From Lepidostoma basale (taxonomy: Eukaryota; Arthropoda; Insecta; Trichoptera; Lepidostomatidae): a DNA stretch of 64,000 nucleotides. Shown here piece after piece: positions 9,542 to 20,105 of the stretch. The notes below the pieces were generated by a model, which was given only the letters and a program-made list of their open reading frames with translations, made no database searches and was not told where the DNA came from. Location of the stretch: positions 1,054,001 through 1,118,000 of the forward strand of contig JAHDVF020000897.1 of the NCBI GenBank assembly GCA_022606425.2. The letters run 5' to 3'. The translations under genes were made by a program, and so were the position numbers. How positions within the stretch are numbered: position 1 is the stretch's first letter; each line of letters starts with the position of its first letter.

Positions 9542-9785
9542 TTACGAATTTTTATGAATTAAAACACTGTTTTTTCCACTTTCGAGTTTATTTTTCTCGA
9601 CATGTTTCATCATATCAGTTTATATCGAGAATGATATATCAGTTTTTTATATTGTTCTCCCGATGATCAAGGTGTAAGCCTTCGAAACATGTCGAGAAAA
9701 ATAAACTCAGAAGTGGAAAAAACAGAGTTTTAATTCATAAAAATTTGACATTATGGAATTCTACAGTGTTAACGCATTAAGTTTA
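9542..9785. repeat. Type-1 foldback with hammerhead-like core
   Basis: Arms of about 65 bp: a left arm ending GTTTATTTTTCTCGACATG and a right arm beginning CATGTCGAGAAAAATAAAC. They share TTTTTTCCACTT / AAGTGGAAAAAA and AATTAAAAC / GTTTTAATT. A unique tail (ATTCTACAGTGTTAACGC) follows, also found at 3448 and 35320. Confidence 0.62.
9653..9700 (+). ncRNA. Candidate hammerhead ribozyme (U4 changed to C)
   Basis: CCGAUGA (9660-9666), stem II AAGG/CCUU, GAAAC (9684-9688), palindrome ACAUGU, GUC (9691-9693). Stem I is a clean 5-bp helix: UUCUC 9655-9659 with GAGAA 9694-9698. The only deviation in the conserved core is C in place of U at position 4, which would be expected to weaken or abolish cleavage. 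Confidence 0.48.
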
Positions 9786-9912
9786 TCTAAAAATAAATAT
9801 AATAATATTTTCAATGTAAACATTGTGTTTTTTTAAACACAAGAAGTCCTTAATGGAACACTCTTTACTTTATACGCCTTCATAAATTCTTTTTTTTTAT
9901 ATAAAACACTTG

Positions 9913-10005
9913 ATATCGACTGAAGCAGACTCGAATGTGGTACTGTGATATGGATTCTTCACGAGGCGAGGTAATCTCTTATGCTGGAAAGGGTTCAGAA
10001 TAAAA
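9913..10005 (+). mobile_element. J-a LINE fragment
   Basis: Resembles the SGSVIWSPREARY...MLERVQK coding segment of J-a at 43720-43800, in the same orientation and with several changes. Confidence 0.5.
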
Positions 10006-10027
10006 ATATGTATATTTCCACAACCCG

Positions 10028-10135
10028 GTAGATTTCTGTCGACCAGTCTGTCAATACCAGTGAGTCTGGCGAAACCAGTCGCTGTCGAAATAAAGACAAA
10101 ATTGGAAGTAGTTGTTAAAAACGTCGCTTTATTTA
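10028..10135 (+). repeat. ACCGGT-type foldback fragment
   Basis: Contains CTGGCGAAACCAGTCGCTGT and CGAAATAAAGACAAA, then AAAACGTCGCTTTATTTAAT, matching the arm of the copies at 1156 and 24064. Confidence 0.55.
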
Positions 10136-10187
10136 ATTATTACAATCTGACCTGGCGAACTTCGTACCGCCTCAGAATCAATAAAGC

Positions 10188-10700
10188 GAAAACGGCTGTT
10201 CACAATGGACTTCTGGTCTCAACCCTTAAGTATGGAAGCGAAGTATGGAACTAGCAGAAGAAAGATCAGAGCAGAATAAATGCGGTAGAGATGAGGTCCC
10301 TAAGACGTATGTGTGGTAGAACGATGTACGACAGAATCTCAAATGCTGATAATAAGAAAGGAATGTACTCGTAGAGCGGAAGAAGGTATTATGAACAAAA
10401 TTATGAAAGGATCGCTGCGTTGGTTCGGACATATGGAGCGCATGGATGGAGAAAGAATGGTTAAGAAAGTATAAGTTAACGATGTAAATGGAGTACGGAG
10501 TCGAGGCAGACCGAGGAAAACATGGTATGACCAAATTAATCAAATTTTAAAGGTTGGTCATGTCAGAAGCCAGAAGAATCGACGTGCGTGTATGACTCGC
10601 TGTATGAATGTGGAGGAATCTAGAGAGGTGTGCCAAGATAGAGTAGCGTGGCGGTTCATTCTCTCTGCCTATCCCTCCGGTAAAATGGCGTGATGTTGTT
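10188..10700 (+). mobile_element. RTE-a LINE, 5'-truncated
   Basis: Encodes KTAVHNGLLVSTLKYGSEVW (stop), then RINAVEMRSLRRMCGRTMYD, KIMKGSLRWFGHMERMDG, GRPRKTWYDQINQIL, VGHVRSQKNRRACMT and SILSAYPS. One frameshift near 10350. It ends in TGATGTTGTTTT rather than GTTA repeats. Confidence 0.75.
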
Positions 10701-10734
10701 TTTTAAATGAATCATCTAAATTAATTAAGTCCAC

Positions 10735-11015
10735 AGGTTTGGACGTAAATAACAAATGGATGAGAGTGGAACGGTCAAAATATTGTTTACAAGCAATGTG
10801 AGTGGAAAGATAAACCGTGGAAGACCAAGGAAAGCATGGCAAGAACAAATTAATCAAATATTTAAAAGTCGGCCACATTCTTAGTCAGTAAAATCGACGG
10901 ACGTGCATGCGATGTATGAACGCGGAGTAGGCTCGATAGGTGTGTCAGGACAGATAAGTATAGCGGTCTATCCTCTCTGCCTACCCCTCCGGATAACGAC
11001 GTGAAAGTTAGTTCG
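10735..11015 (+). mobile_element. RTE-a LINE 3' end, second tandem copy
   Basis: Starts at the MDESGTVKILFTSNVSG segment, continues GRPRKAWQEQINQI and ends at 11015 in GTTAGTTCGTTCC. It lies 35 bp after the previous copy in the same orientation. Confidence 0.65.
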
Positions 11016-11029
11016 TTCCTTTAATTAAG

Positions 11030-11694
11030 GTCTGAACTTCATCAATCCAACTGCATGGAAGCTGCCATAAGCCGGGACCGGGGAACGGAATTACAATAAA
11101 ATCGAGAAAAAAACGTTATGTTACATTGTGCGGGGTGTCGTCCCGCTCGCACACCATAGCCGCGAAACGCACTAGTGCGAGAGAGACGGCCGACGGCGGT
11201 GGGGGTCGATTTACAGTTACGCGCAGAGGAAACTTACTGCAGAAGAAGGCATTCATTGTACGTATGCTGTGTGACAGAAGACGCGAAAGTGATATTAACA
11301 AAATAATCACACGCGCAAAAATAAATACTCACACAGTCTTGTATATTTTTAAGCAGTGTATAAATGATTCAACCTTTTTATGAAGTGTTCTACTGTACTG
11401 TTCGTTGTGGAATGTGTAGTCGTCTATTTTGTGAATCATTTTGTAAACAAGTCTGAAAGTCAGTACCTACCTATTTTTTGCATTGCGTTTTTTAGCGAAT
11501 ATGAAAAGTTTAAATTTGAATATTTTGTTCTATTCCTTTTTTAAAACTCTGTAGTAAAATACGAAGTACCTACTTAGCTAACTAACCATCTCTCGAGAGG
11601 GTTCGATGAGTCGAATTGTTGGGTAGAAATCGTCGATCGAAAATATTTTATTTAATATTAAAAAAACGCCTCGTCACCTTATACCATCTTCGAT
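11030..11694. other. CpG-containing patch, unassigned
   Basis: 11125-11295 is clearly richer in GC and CpG than its surroundings (CGAGAGAGACGGCCGACGG). An 85-codon frame (11126-11383) covers it but shows no motif I recognise. It could be a host promoter or exon fragment, or an old TE end. 11400-11694 is AT-rich without features. Confidence 0.3.
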
Positions 11695-11699
11695 AAATT

Positions 11700-12265
11700 G
11701 ATAAATAACTAACTAATCATCTCGCCGTCTCCCCAGAGGGGTAGGCAGAAAGAATGGAACGCCACACTGTTCTGTCCTGGCATACTCCCTCGCTTCGTCT
11801 ACATTAATACATATTGTCAAGCACGCACGTCGATTTTTCCGACTCCTCACGTGACCGACATTTAATTTGATATGATCGTGGCTCGTTTCCCTCGGTCTTC
11901 CTCTATTTCTAGCTCCGTTTACACCTTCTTCACCTTCTGTCTTCTCTCATTCTTTCCATGTGTCCGAACCATCTTAACGACCCTTTCATTATTTTTTTCA
12001 TAACACTTTCATTTGCACCGCATTCACTTCTTATACTTGCATTTGGGACTCTATAATATAAAGATTTATCACACATTCGTCTTAGAGATCTCATTTCTAC
12101 TGCATTTATTCTAGTTTCATCATTAATTTGCCAGTTCAATGCTTCACTTCCATACATAAGGGTCGACACAAGCACTCCATTATGCACTGCCATCTTAGCT
12201 TTTTTGGATATGCTTTTGTTTGCAATGACATTTTTAAGTGCATTCGATGACAATTTTAAGTGCGA
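11700..12265 (-). mobile_element. RTE-a LINE, 5'-truncated
   Basis: Minus-strand pol C-terminus: NKSISKKAKMAVHNGVLVST, LMYGSEALNWQINDETRINA, RSLRRMCDKSLYYRVPNA and IMKGSLRWFGHMERM. The (TAAC)n tail complement is at 11706-11720. A 50-bp duplicate of its HVRSRRNRRA-coding part lies just outside at 12278-12330. Confidence 0.75.
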
Positions 12266-12337
12266 TTTCTCAAATTCATATTTCATGTCATGTACGCACG
12301 TCGATTTCTCCGACTCCTCACGTGGGCAACATTCTAT

Positions 12338-12820
12338 TTTGTTTTACTATAACAACAGGTGGTTTGAGCCCAATTCTTTGTCTTCCTCCTACAGCCGTAC
12401 AACTCTTGAAGAGGTTTATCCTACTTGATGAGCTCCTCGATCCTGCGCCTTTCGCTTCCAGTAGTCCGATTCGCCCAACCTAGCCAGATCAGCCAGAACA
12501 TTATCCATTAGGCGCTATCTAGGCCTTCCAAGAGTTGGTCTAGACGCGTACAGGGTCTTGATTGATGACTTCAGCTCAGCATCGATGTCCAATCCATGCT
12601 AGGCGACCAGCTCTCACGGTGCTCGTTATAAGGGGCTGCTGGGTCATCGTACGGATCTCTTGGTTGGTCCTATGCCTCCAAGTTCCCGCTGTATCTACGG
12701 GAACCCTATTAATGTATACAATTTATTTTAGCTATTATATTAAATCTCATGACGTGAACTAGGTAGCCAATCTTATTCTACACCAGACCAAACCAAGAAA
12801 ATCACATTGCCATTCATCAA
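12338..12820 (-). repeat. SINE1 copy split by an RTE-j insertion
   Basis: The SINE1 3' region (GTGGTTTGAGCCCAATT) at 12338-12372 resumes at 12706 with TGTATACAATTTATTTTAGC and runs to TTCTACACCAGACC and CACATTGCCA. CCCAATT / CCCTATT on the two sides is a plausible 7-bp target duplication with one change. Confidence 0.58.
12373..12701 (-). mobile_element. RTE-j LINE inserted in SINE1
   Basis: Same coding segment as 8600-8895 (LMDNVLADLARLGESDYWKR-like), extended 5' by another 130 bp. It sits between two halves of one SINE1 copy. Confidence 0.6.
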
Positions 12821-12885
12821 TTTGATTGATTTGATCGTGCCACGTTTTCCTCGATCTTTCTATATTTCTAGTTCCGTTTACGTCG
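12818..12885 (-). mobile_element. RTE-a LINE short fragment
   Basis: TTGATCGTGCCACGTTTTCC is the complement of the GRPRKTWHDQIN-coding region. Confidence 0.5.
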
Positions 12886-12889
12886 CACA

Positions 12890-13627
12890 TGGGGGTATTT
12901 CTGCTTATTAGGCGGTCAAAATTATATTCTGTGTATTTTTATTTGAAATCACTTGTATTTTTAAATTGACGGTAGATTTAACCTTTGGTGAACATATTTT
13001 ATAGAAAAGTATAATATATCACATAAGAGTTTTATAACTGTTAATTCAAAAACTTTGTTTTATATCACAAATTGTATTTTAAGAGTAATTTATTGTGAGA
13101 ACAAACCTTATACATTTCGAAAATATAAAAAAAATCATTGGAGTCATTACGATGACGAATCCCATCCTTCTTCACCAGAGCTCCATTCAGTTGTTTCATC
13201 AACAATCTCCTCGCTAGACAACTCTAAAAACTCAGCTCGAAAAATTCATTTATCTTGAAATAAGGTGGTTTTGCAATAGTATGATTCATTGACCCTAAAA
13301 CATTGATTTTACGGGAACTTGCTGTCAACTTTGATTCATTTAATAAGTGCAAACGCTATTTTTTCAGTAACAATCGAAAAAAACATGGAGACATACCCAG
13401 AAGTACAACAATAACCATTTTGAATACAAAAAAAAAAACAAGAATTATTTACAAAAATGATGAACATGACATTCAACCTACTAAAATATATTTAATTATC
13501 AATATATTTAAATGAAACTTATCACTCATATGTGTACGCTTCCTCTGAACTGAATCCATCAGAAAAAATTTCCAAGCGAACTCTAGAATAAAAATATTCA
13601 CTTTGTAAATCACTGATTTTTCTAGAA
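12890..13627. other. Unassigned sequence
   Basis: AT-rich. Two plus-strand frames of about 70 codons (13055-13258 and 13303-13515) and a minus-strand frame ending SSEEAYTYE at 13522 are open but show no domain I recognise. The RTE-a insertion at 13641 interrupts the minus-strand frame. Confidence 0.3.
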
Positions 13628-14139
13628 TTCCTTAAAGAGAATGTATGGAAGTAAAGCTTGCAGCTGGCAAAAGAAGGATGAAAGCAGGATAAACGCCGTA
13701 GAAATGAGATCAATAAGAAGAATGTGCGGGAAAACATTGTATGATAGAATACCGAACGATGAAATAAGAGAGAAATGTAAGGCAGATGACTGCATCATGG
13801 ATAAAATTAAAAAAGGATCCCTGAGATGGTTTGGACATATGGAACGAATGGATGAGAGTAGAATGGTTTAAAAGTTGTACACAAGCAGCGTGAGTGGGAA
13901 AAGAAGCCGAGGACGACCGAGGAAAACATGGCATGACCAAATTAATCAATTACCTACTAAAAGGCGGCCACATTCGAAGTCGGAATAATCAACGTGCGTG
14001 CATGGTACGAAGTATGAATGTAGAGGAAGCCCGAGAGGTGTGCCAGGACAGAGCATTGTGGTGATCCATCCTCTCTGCCTACCCCTCCGGGAAAATGGCG
14101 TGATGGTTAGTTAGTTAGTTAGTTAGTTCCTTAAAGAGA
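13628..14139 (+). mobile_element. RTE-a LINE with 13-bp target duplication
   Basis: The insert 13641-14126 is bounded by TTCCTTAAAGAGA at 13628-13640 and 14127-14139. It encodes MYGSKACSWQKKDESRINAV, IRRMCGKTLYDRIPNDEIRE, IKKGSLRWFGHMERMDES and GRPRKTWHDQIN, and ends in four GTTA units. 5' truncation, simple-repeat tail and target duplication together are the mark of target-primed reverse transcription. Confidence 0.88.
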
Positions 14140-14352
14140 TACGAACACTTAGAACGACGGTCTAATTCAAACCGACACACTCCAGCCCAAGCTTTGTATT
14201 GGATGACGGAAAGGTTTGGTCATTATTTGGTGTCTATTCAATATTCCCAAAAACTATTTTTTTCTTATCGGGGATAAATTCTACGAATTCGATTTATAGC
14301 CGGCTAATTACAGGAAATACCCCTTATTGCGTCGTTATATAATTGTACTTTC

Positions 14353-14508
14353 TTCACCATTATTTCTATATGTCCAAACCCTAATGACCCTTTCATTATT
14401 TTGTTCATAACTCTTCATTCGCACTGATTTGACACTCTATCATATACAGTTTCATTACACGTTAATCTAAGAGATCTTATTTCTAATGCGTTTATTCTGC
14501 TTTCATCA
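14353..14508 (-). mobile_element. RTE-a LINE internal fragment
   Basis: Complement of the RMCNETVYDRVS to KGSLGFGHIE region, decayed. Confidence 0.55.
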
Positions 14509-14517
14509 TAATAATGA

Positions 14518-14815
14518 ATAAATAACTAACTAACTAACCATTACGCCATTTCCCCAGAGGGATAGGCAGAGAGGATGGATCGCCACAATGCTCTGTCCTG
14601 GCATACTCTCGGGATTTCTCTACATTCATACATCGTACCATTCACGCGCGTCGATTATTTCGACTTCGAATGTGGCCGCCTTTTAGTAATCGATTAATTT
14701 GGTCATGCCATGTTTTCCACGGTCGTCCTCGGCTTCTTTTTCCACTCGCACTGCTTGTGTACAACTTTTTAACAATTCTACTCTCATTCATTCGTTCCAT
14801 ATGTCCAAGTCATCT
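14518..14815 (-). mobile_element. RTE-a LINE 3' end
   Basis: Begins with the complement of the (GTTA)n tail (AACTAACTAACTAACC) and covers the last 90 codons of pol. It abuts the previous fragment, so two copies are arranged in tandem. Confidence 0.7.
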
Positions 14816-15127
14816 CAGGATGAATAAATATAAACCAAATATTTGTCTGTCGTGTGAGTCCTTGAGTATTGTAGAAAAGCAGTCCTTGTTATTTGGTACT
14901 AAGGCATTCAATTATCTACGGAGCCGGGGAGAGAGGCCCCTACATGGATGGGTAGGCACTATTATAATATTCATTATGTACGGTGTGGGTACCTAGCCGG
15001 AGTAAACCTTGACACGAATGGCAACCCCGTCACTACTGTTAGAATCTCGGATCATGCAGCCAGGGTTGCCAATATTTACAACGGACTTAATACAATATTT
15101 GAAAAAAAAAATATCTTATTTTAAGAA
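14816..15127. other. Unassigned sequence
   Basis: No family recognised. Contains GGAGCCGGGGAGAGAGGCCC and a segment (AATCTCGGATCATGCAGCC) of higher GC. Confidence 0.3.
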
Positions 15128-15900
15128 TTAATTTTATATCAATAGAGACGATGATGTAAATTGTTTTATTAGAAACATATATGGTGGTCGAGGCGTTTAC
15201 AGAACTTATGACCTGTCATTACAACATTCCCCATTCCGTCTTTCTTACGACCACCATGTCTGACATTTTTTTGAAAGATGTAACTAACTAACTAACCATC
15301 ACACCGTCTCTCCGAAGGGGTAGACAGAAAGAATGGATTGCCACACTTTTCTTTCCTGACATATTTATCTCGATTCCTCAACATTCATACATCGTGCCAT
15401 GCACGCGCGTCGATCTCTCTGTCTCCTCACATGGCCGACCTTCAATATTACATTTATTTGATCGTGCCTTGTTTTCCTCGGTCTTCCTCTATTTCTGGTT
15501 CCATTTACATCGTTAACATATACTTTTTTTACCATTCTTTCTTCATTCATTCTTTCCATGTGTCCAAACCATCTTAATGATCCTTTCATTATTTTGTTCA
15601 TAACACCATCATTCGCACCGCATTCACTTCTTATATTTTCATTCGACACTCTATCATACACAGAGTATTCACACATTCGTCTAAGAGATCTCATTTCTAC
15701 TGCATTTATTTTACTTTCATCCTTCTTTTGCCAGTTCCATGCTTCGCTTCCATACATAAGGGTCGGTAGAAGAACACCATTGTGCATTAAAAGATGTATA
15801 TATGCTAATATGTTGAGGAACACTTCACATATTTTGTTCAACCTACACTAGCGCCATCTATTAAGATTGTATTTTTAAATTTTGAATTTATAAGAATCTG
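15128..15900 (+). repeat. MITE-P split by an RTE-a insertion
   Basis: The repeat includes CAGAACTTATGACCTGTCAT, CTTACGACCACCATGTCTGA, then after the insert ACACTTCACAT and ACACTAGCGCCATCTATTAA. Unbroken copies lie at 45722-46022 (+) and 33600-33850 (-). AAAGATGT occurs at 15274-15281 and again at 15790-15797. Confidence 0.7.
15282..15789 (-). mobile_element. RTE-a LINE inserted in MITE-P
   Basis: Minus-strand frame with LMYGSEAWNWQKKDESKINA, RRMCEYSVYDRVSNENIRSE, IMKGSLRWFGHMERMNEE and GRPRKTRHDQIN. The (GTTA)n tail complement starts at 15282. An 8-bp target duplication (AAAGATGT) flanks the 508-bp insert. Confidence 0.85.
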
Positions 15901-15949
15901 CATCAATGATTTTTACTGTTTGATTTTCATGTGTGAGTTTATTTATATC

Positions 15950-16815
15950 TATACTAGCTGACCCGGCCAACTTCGTAACGTCTCAGAATCAATAAATGTT
16001 GTGTTAACTTATTAGTTGAATTAAATTCAGTTATTTGAAACTCCACCATAGAATGATCAAATGCTATGTGTGGTCTGTTTTATTGTACGGATGAGAAACG
16101 TGGACCTTGAAAGTTAACTCAATGAACAGACTGGAAGCATTTGAAATGTGGCTCCATCGCCGAGTTCCCTGGATAGACATGGTTACCAATACCGAAAGTC
16201 ATGAGGCGAGCTAGAGTTGATAGAGAACTATTATCAACTGTCAAGGTTCGAAAGATCTCACATCTGGGTCATATACTGCGTGGGGAAAAGTACCACCTTC
16301 TCCAACTGATATTGGAGGGGGAAATTGAGGGACGCCGAGGGCCCAGAAGGAGACAAATGTCCTGGCTGCGAAACGTGAGGGAGTGGACCGGCATCCGAAG
16401 TGTGGAGGAGCTGTTCCGAACAGCGCAGGACAGGGACAGATTCGCCGACGTGATCGCCAATGTTGGGGGGACCCGAAAGGGCACTTGAAGAAGAAGAAGA
16501 TTTATTAAGTTAAAATGAAGTTCAATAAATGTTCAAAAATCATAGTAAAAAGTGTTTTCATTACATTGATATGAATGTAATTCACATGGCAGCAAGGGAT
16601 TTGCTTTATTGAAGCGAATCGAAATGATTCGCGTAGCATTGTTGCACTACTTTCTGTTAAACTATTATATTTACTGGGTCGATTTTTTCCGATGTTTTAA
16701 TAGTAATTCTGATATTCGGGACGGAGACAAATCTAACAAACCAAAGATCATCAAAATCGGTCCAGCCGTTTTTGAGTTATAAATGGTGTAAGCTAACACG
16801 ACTTTGTTTTATACG
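15950..16815. repeat. Insect dispersed repeat interrupted by RTE-b
   Basis: Left part: TAGCTGACCCGGCCAACTTC and GTCTCAGAATCAATAAA (also at 10150-10185). Right part: ATCAAAATCGGTCCAGCCG, TTTTTGAGTTA and ACACGACTTTGTTTTATACG. I know these two signatures together as the ends of a repeat common in insect genomes, but cannot name its class with certainty. Confidence 0.5.
16035..16502 (+). mobile_element. RTE-b LINE, 5'-truncated
   Basis: Encodes IKCYVWSVLLYG, RLEAFEMWLHRRVPW, RRARVDRELLSTVKVRKISH, LGHILRGEKYHLLQLILEGE, GPRRRQMSWLRNVREWTGIR and DVIANVGGTRKGT with a stop followed by (GAAGAAG)n. One frameshift at about 16196. Confidence 0.78.
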
Positions 16816-16889
16816 AGTAATTTTTTGTAGGGTAACATACAGTGATTGTTGATACACATACAAATGAACAAACTTACATTTAAATAAAA

Positions 16890-17630
16890 ACACAGAAGGT
16901 TACCCGCCGCTTACCCGAAGCTGTTATAGGACGCAGCGGCGCCCTTTCGTCAGCTTCGCTCAAACAATCCCTAGGCCCGCCCCCCATCCACGCAGGACTT
17001 ACATTAGCTGGAGAATGCACCATTCCAGAAAAAAAAAGCAAAAGGGTATCTAGGCCACATTTAATCCAGTTTAATTTCAATCCACTTCTATGTCCCAATC
17101 TAACAAAACAAAGGAATATATGGTACATGATTTTATGGCCTATTATAAAATTGTGACAGAGTGTGGGATAGGAGAGAAAACTTGGAATGATGAAAAACAT
17201 AAGCTATATCAAAACATCAAAAAATATACGTTATTATCGATCTATATTAACGATAATTCAACAGTGAATTTTTAGCATAATTAAGGAGGCCTACCACATC
17301 CCCGAAAATGTTGTAGAACGCAGCAGCGCCCTTTCGTCTTTCACGCTTTTGCACTTTCTAAACCCGCCCCCGTCTACGCGTGTCTGTCTCTAACTATTAT
17401 TAATGAATGTAGCAACGTAAAGTAGACTCCAGGCCACTTTAAATCTACTGACTCTAAAAAGAAAGCGAAGTAATTCAATGCATGAGTATGTACAATGAAG
17501 TTCCCGCCACAAACCCGAGGCTGTTATAGGGCGTAGCAACGCCTTTTCGTGTCGTTTCTGTCCCCGGTCCATCCGGGACATACATTTAAAGAAAAAAACC
17601 AAAAACTAGGGGGTGCCAGACTAATTTCTC
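16890..17630 (-). repeat. Three neighbouring copies of a GC-rich repeat (family U)
   Basis: The core (GCTGTTATAGGACGCAGCGG and CGCCCTTTCGTC) recurs at about 16915, 17300 and 17520. It is followed by CCCGCCCCC-like and TTTAAATC-like sequence. Plus-strand relatives lie at 47695-47840 and 49395-49570. Class unknown; they may be ends of a larger element. Confidence 0.5.
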
Positions 17631-17702
17631 TTCCCACCGGTGTCACCAGAGGCAGATTAGTTCTGGTGGTCGGTAGGTAAAACAATCTATGCTATCGCTG
17701 TC
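17618..17702 (-). mobile_element. J-a LINE fragment
   Basis: Complement of the DSTDCFTYRPPEPICLW-coding segment of J-a (compare 43985-44050). Confidence 0.5.
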
Positions 17703-17727
17703 CCTATGTTTTGCGAATTTTGTATTA

Positions 17728-18345
17728 CTAATTGGTCCGGAGCCGGCTCGAGTGTGGCTCGGTGATATGGAGTCCCCACGAGGCGAGATACTCGCTCATG
17801 TTAGAGAGGGTTCAGAAAAGATTTCTGAGATATCTCTACATGAGGGAGTTTGGTAGCTATCTGTGGCTTTATCCCACTTCATTCCTCTTGGGCATGCTGG
17901 GGACCAATAGTTTACAGATAAGAAGGGATGGGTGCACACTTACCCATTTCTTCAGACTTATCAGGGGATTTTTGAGAATTCCGTCATCTTGGAGGCTATC
18001 CATCTTTATGTTACAGATGGTTATCTTCGACAGCGTCAGCACAGACTGTTTTATGTCCCAGCATGCAGAACCAACCTGCCTCTGGTGATGCCGGTGGGGA
18101 GAGCAATCAAACTGTTGAACATGATCGCTTCGGAGATCGATGTCTTTCATATTCGTGAAAGTACGTTCAGAAGACAAATACTCTTGACTTTGGAGAGTAT
18201 CTTGTATTCCTAATGTAGAACCATCTCTCATGCGTTCCTGGTATTATATATTTATTATGTTTTACCTGTTCTCAATAGATGCCTAAAACTATAAAAAATG
18301 TAATTTTTTTTAGAAAATTAACTGATTTAATTTGATTTGATTTGA
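17728..18345 (+). mobile_element. J-a LINE 3' end with (TTTGA)n tail
   Basis: Encodes SRLECGSVIWSPHEARYS, MLERVQKRFLRYLYMREFG, LLGMLGTNSLQIRRDG and, after a +1 shift, NSVILEAIHLYVTDGYLRQR, PVGRAIKLLNMIASEIDVFH and STFRRQILLTLESILYS with a stop at 18211. It ends in TTTGATTTGATTTGATTTGA. This is the C-terminal part of a jockey/CR1-like pol. Confidence 0.75.
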
Positions 18346-18660
18346 TTTGAGATATCTATCAGGGACAAAAAGACCAACATCCTCCAGCACGACCGAGTTC
18401 TCGAAATATCCCCTGATTAATCTAAAGAATGAGTTATGAGATGCCCATCTCCTTGAAGCTGCAGAGAGTTAGTCCCAACATTCCGAAAAGAAAAGCCGTG
18501 GGATAGAGCCACGGATAGCTCCAAATTCTCTCATGTAAAGATACTTCAGAAATTATTTCTGAACCCTCTCCAGCATAACGGAATATCTCGCCTCGTAAGG
18601 ACTCCATATCACAGAGCTACTTTCGAGTCTGCTCCGAACCAATGCGTTGTATAGGAATGA
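18346..18660 (-). mobile_element. J-a LINE, inverted copy
   Basis: Complement of the SPIDISDS to NALVRSRLES segment. It abuts the plus copy's tail, forming a large imperfect inverted repeat with 17730-18000. Confidence 0.65.
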
Positions 18661-19128
18661 ATATAGAAAATAGAGGAAGTGGTCCCGAACATTCAGTAGT
18701 GGATAAGAGAAAGAAGTAACTCAAAGAGAAGGCAAATTAACGAGAAATTATATTTATTATACATTAATTATTATTTTATTTCTTTACGGAAGTCAATAAA
18801 ACTTAGTTATTTATTTACCCAATAAATAATAATTAAAAAAGAAGGAAGAGAGACATTAAATTAGATTTAGTGATTGGAACGAATTATATTTTATTATTAA
18901 ATTGATTAGTTTTCTAAGTTATTAAAACAAGAGTGGTATTCACATTTCAAAACAGTTTTTCCTGTTATATAGATCAAATAAAAGTTATCTTTTACGACTT
19001 TAAACACCATTAATTTGATAATATTATATAATAAAACCATTTTGATTTCCAATTTATTTTAGATCTGTTTCTAAACTACAACATATTCATCTATGTTCGC
19101 CATACTTTATTCCTTGACAATAATGTAA
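18661..19128. other. AT-rich sequence without features
   Basis: Long A/T runs, no frame or family recognised. Confidence 0.4.
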
Positions 19129-19129
19129 G

Positions 19130-19318
19130 ACTTTATCATAAACCCTAAATCCCCCCTCGCCCTCTTTCGGAGGGACACTCCGGGCCCTTCATTTAGCCCC
19201 ATAATAAAACAACTACCAAATCGCATTCCAACAATGTTTCCTACAGACGTAAGAGGAATAGCCATTAGAGCTGAACCTCTGTAAGCCAGAAGATCCAAGT
19301 CCAAGTCCAAGTATATTT
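19130..19318 (+). mobile_element. J-b (jockey-like) 3' UTR fragment
   Basis: CGGAGGGACACTCCGGG, CCAACAATGTTTCC and CTGAACCTCTGTAAGCCAG match 2885-3035. It ends in (TCCAAG)3. Confidence 0.55.
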
Positions 19319-19319
19319 A

Positions 19320-19835
19320 GTTAGTGTGTTTACAAAGGATGGGCGAGTGGAGAGGGGTATTTATAGAATGAGAGGTACTGACGCGGCACCAGAAGAAGAA
19401 GTGAACACTGAAGCAAATATGGCAGTGCACAATTGAATTCTAATATCGACACTTATGTATGAAAGTAAATCTTGTTAAAATTAAAGTAGGATAAAGGTCG
19501 TAGAAATGAGATCACTAAGAAGAACGTCAGAATAATCAATGTATGTAAAGCGTCTTAAATAAATTTAAGAATGGGTCACTAAGATGGTTTAGACATATGG
19601 AACGAATGGGTGTGGTAAGAATGTTTAAAAAGATAAATACTAGTAGTGTGAATCCAAAGAGAAGTCGAGAAAGACCAAGGAATACATGGCCTGACCAAAT
19701 TAATCAATTACTAAAAGACGGCCATAAAGTCGGAACAATCGACGAGCGTGCGTGTCACAGTGTACGAATGTAAAATATAAGAGCGGTGAGAGGTATGTCA
19801 GGATAAAACAGTTTGGCAATGGTTAGTTAATTAGT
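19320..19835 (+). mobile_element. RTE-a LINE, decayed
   Basis: Starts at the SVFTKDGRVER segment and ends in GGTTAGTTAATTAG. Many substitutions and a deletion make it one of the oldest RTE-a copies. Confidence 0.6.
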
Positions 19836-19894
19836 AATTTACGAATTTTTACTTCGTTTTTAAGTTAATCAAATGATTTTACTGAAATCTTTTG

Positions 19895-20105
19895 ATGGAA
19901 TAATTAATACGAATGAAAACACCAGTTTTTTAGAAGTTTTATTATATTTTATGGGAATGGCATGTTTCACCCTTGTCAAATGTAACATTTGATGCCTTAG
20001 AAGGGCGAAACATGTCATTCCCATAAAATATAATAAAACTTCTAGAAAACTGACGTTTTCTTTCGTATTAATTATTTAATATGAAGTTTTACATCATTGT
20101 TCAAG
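19895..20105. repeat. Type-3 foldback repeat
   Basis: Inverted arms GAAGTTTTATTATATTTTAT / ATAAAATATAATAAAACTTC around a loop with GCCTTAGAAGGGCGAAACAT. Flanks CTTTTGATGGA (19883-19893) and CTCTTGATGGA (about 20283-20293) suggest that this repeat plus the adjoining SINE2 inserted together into an ACCGGT-type foldback. Confidence 0.62.

Noticed and set aside
11126..11383. 85-codon host exon
   Set aside because: It covers a CpG patch but no splice sites, motif or conserved start could be supported.
19895..20105. Canonical hammerhead in the type-3 family
   Set aside because: GAAACATGTC and a stem are present, but CUGANGA is absent in all copies here, so I list it as a repeat and not as a ribozyme.
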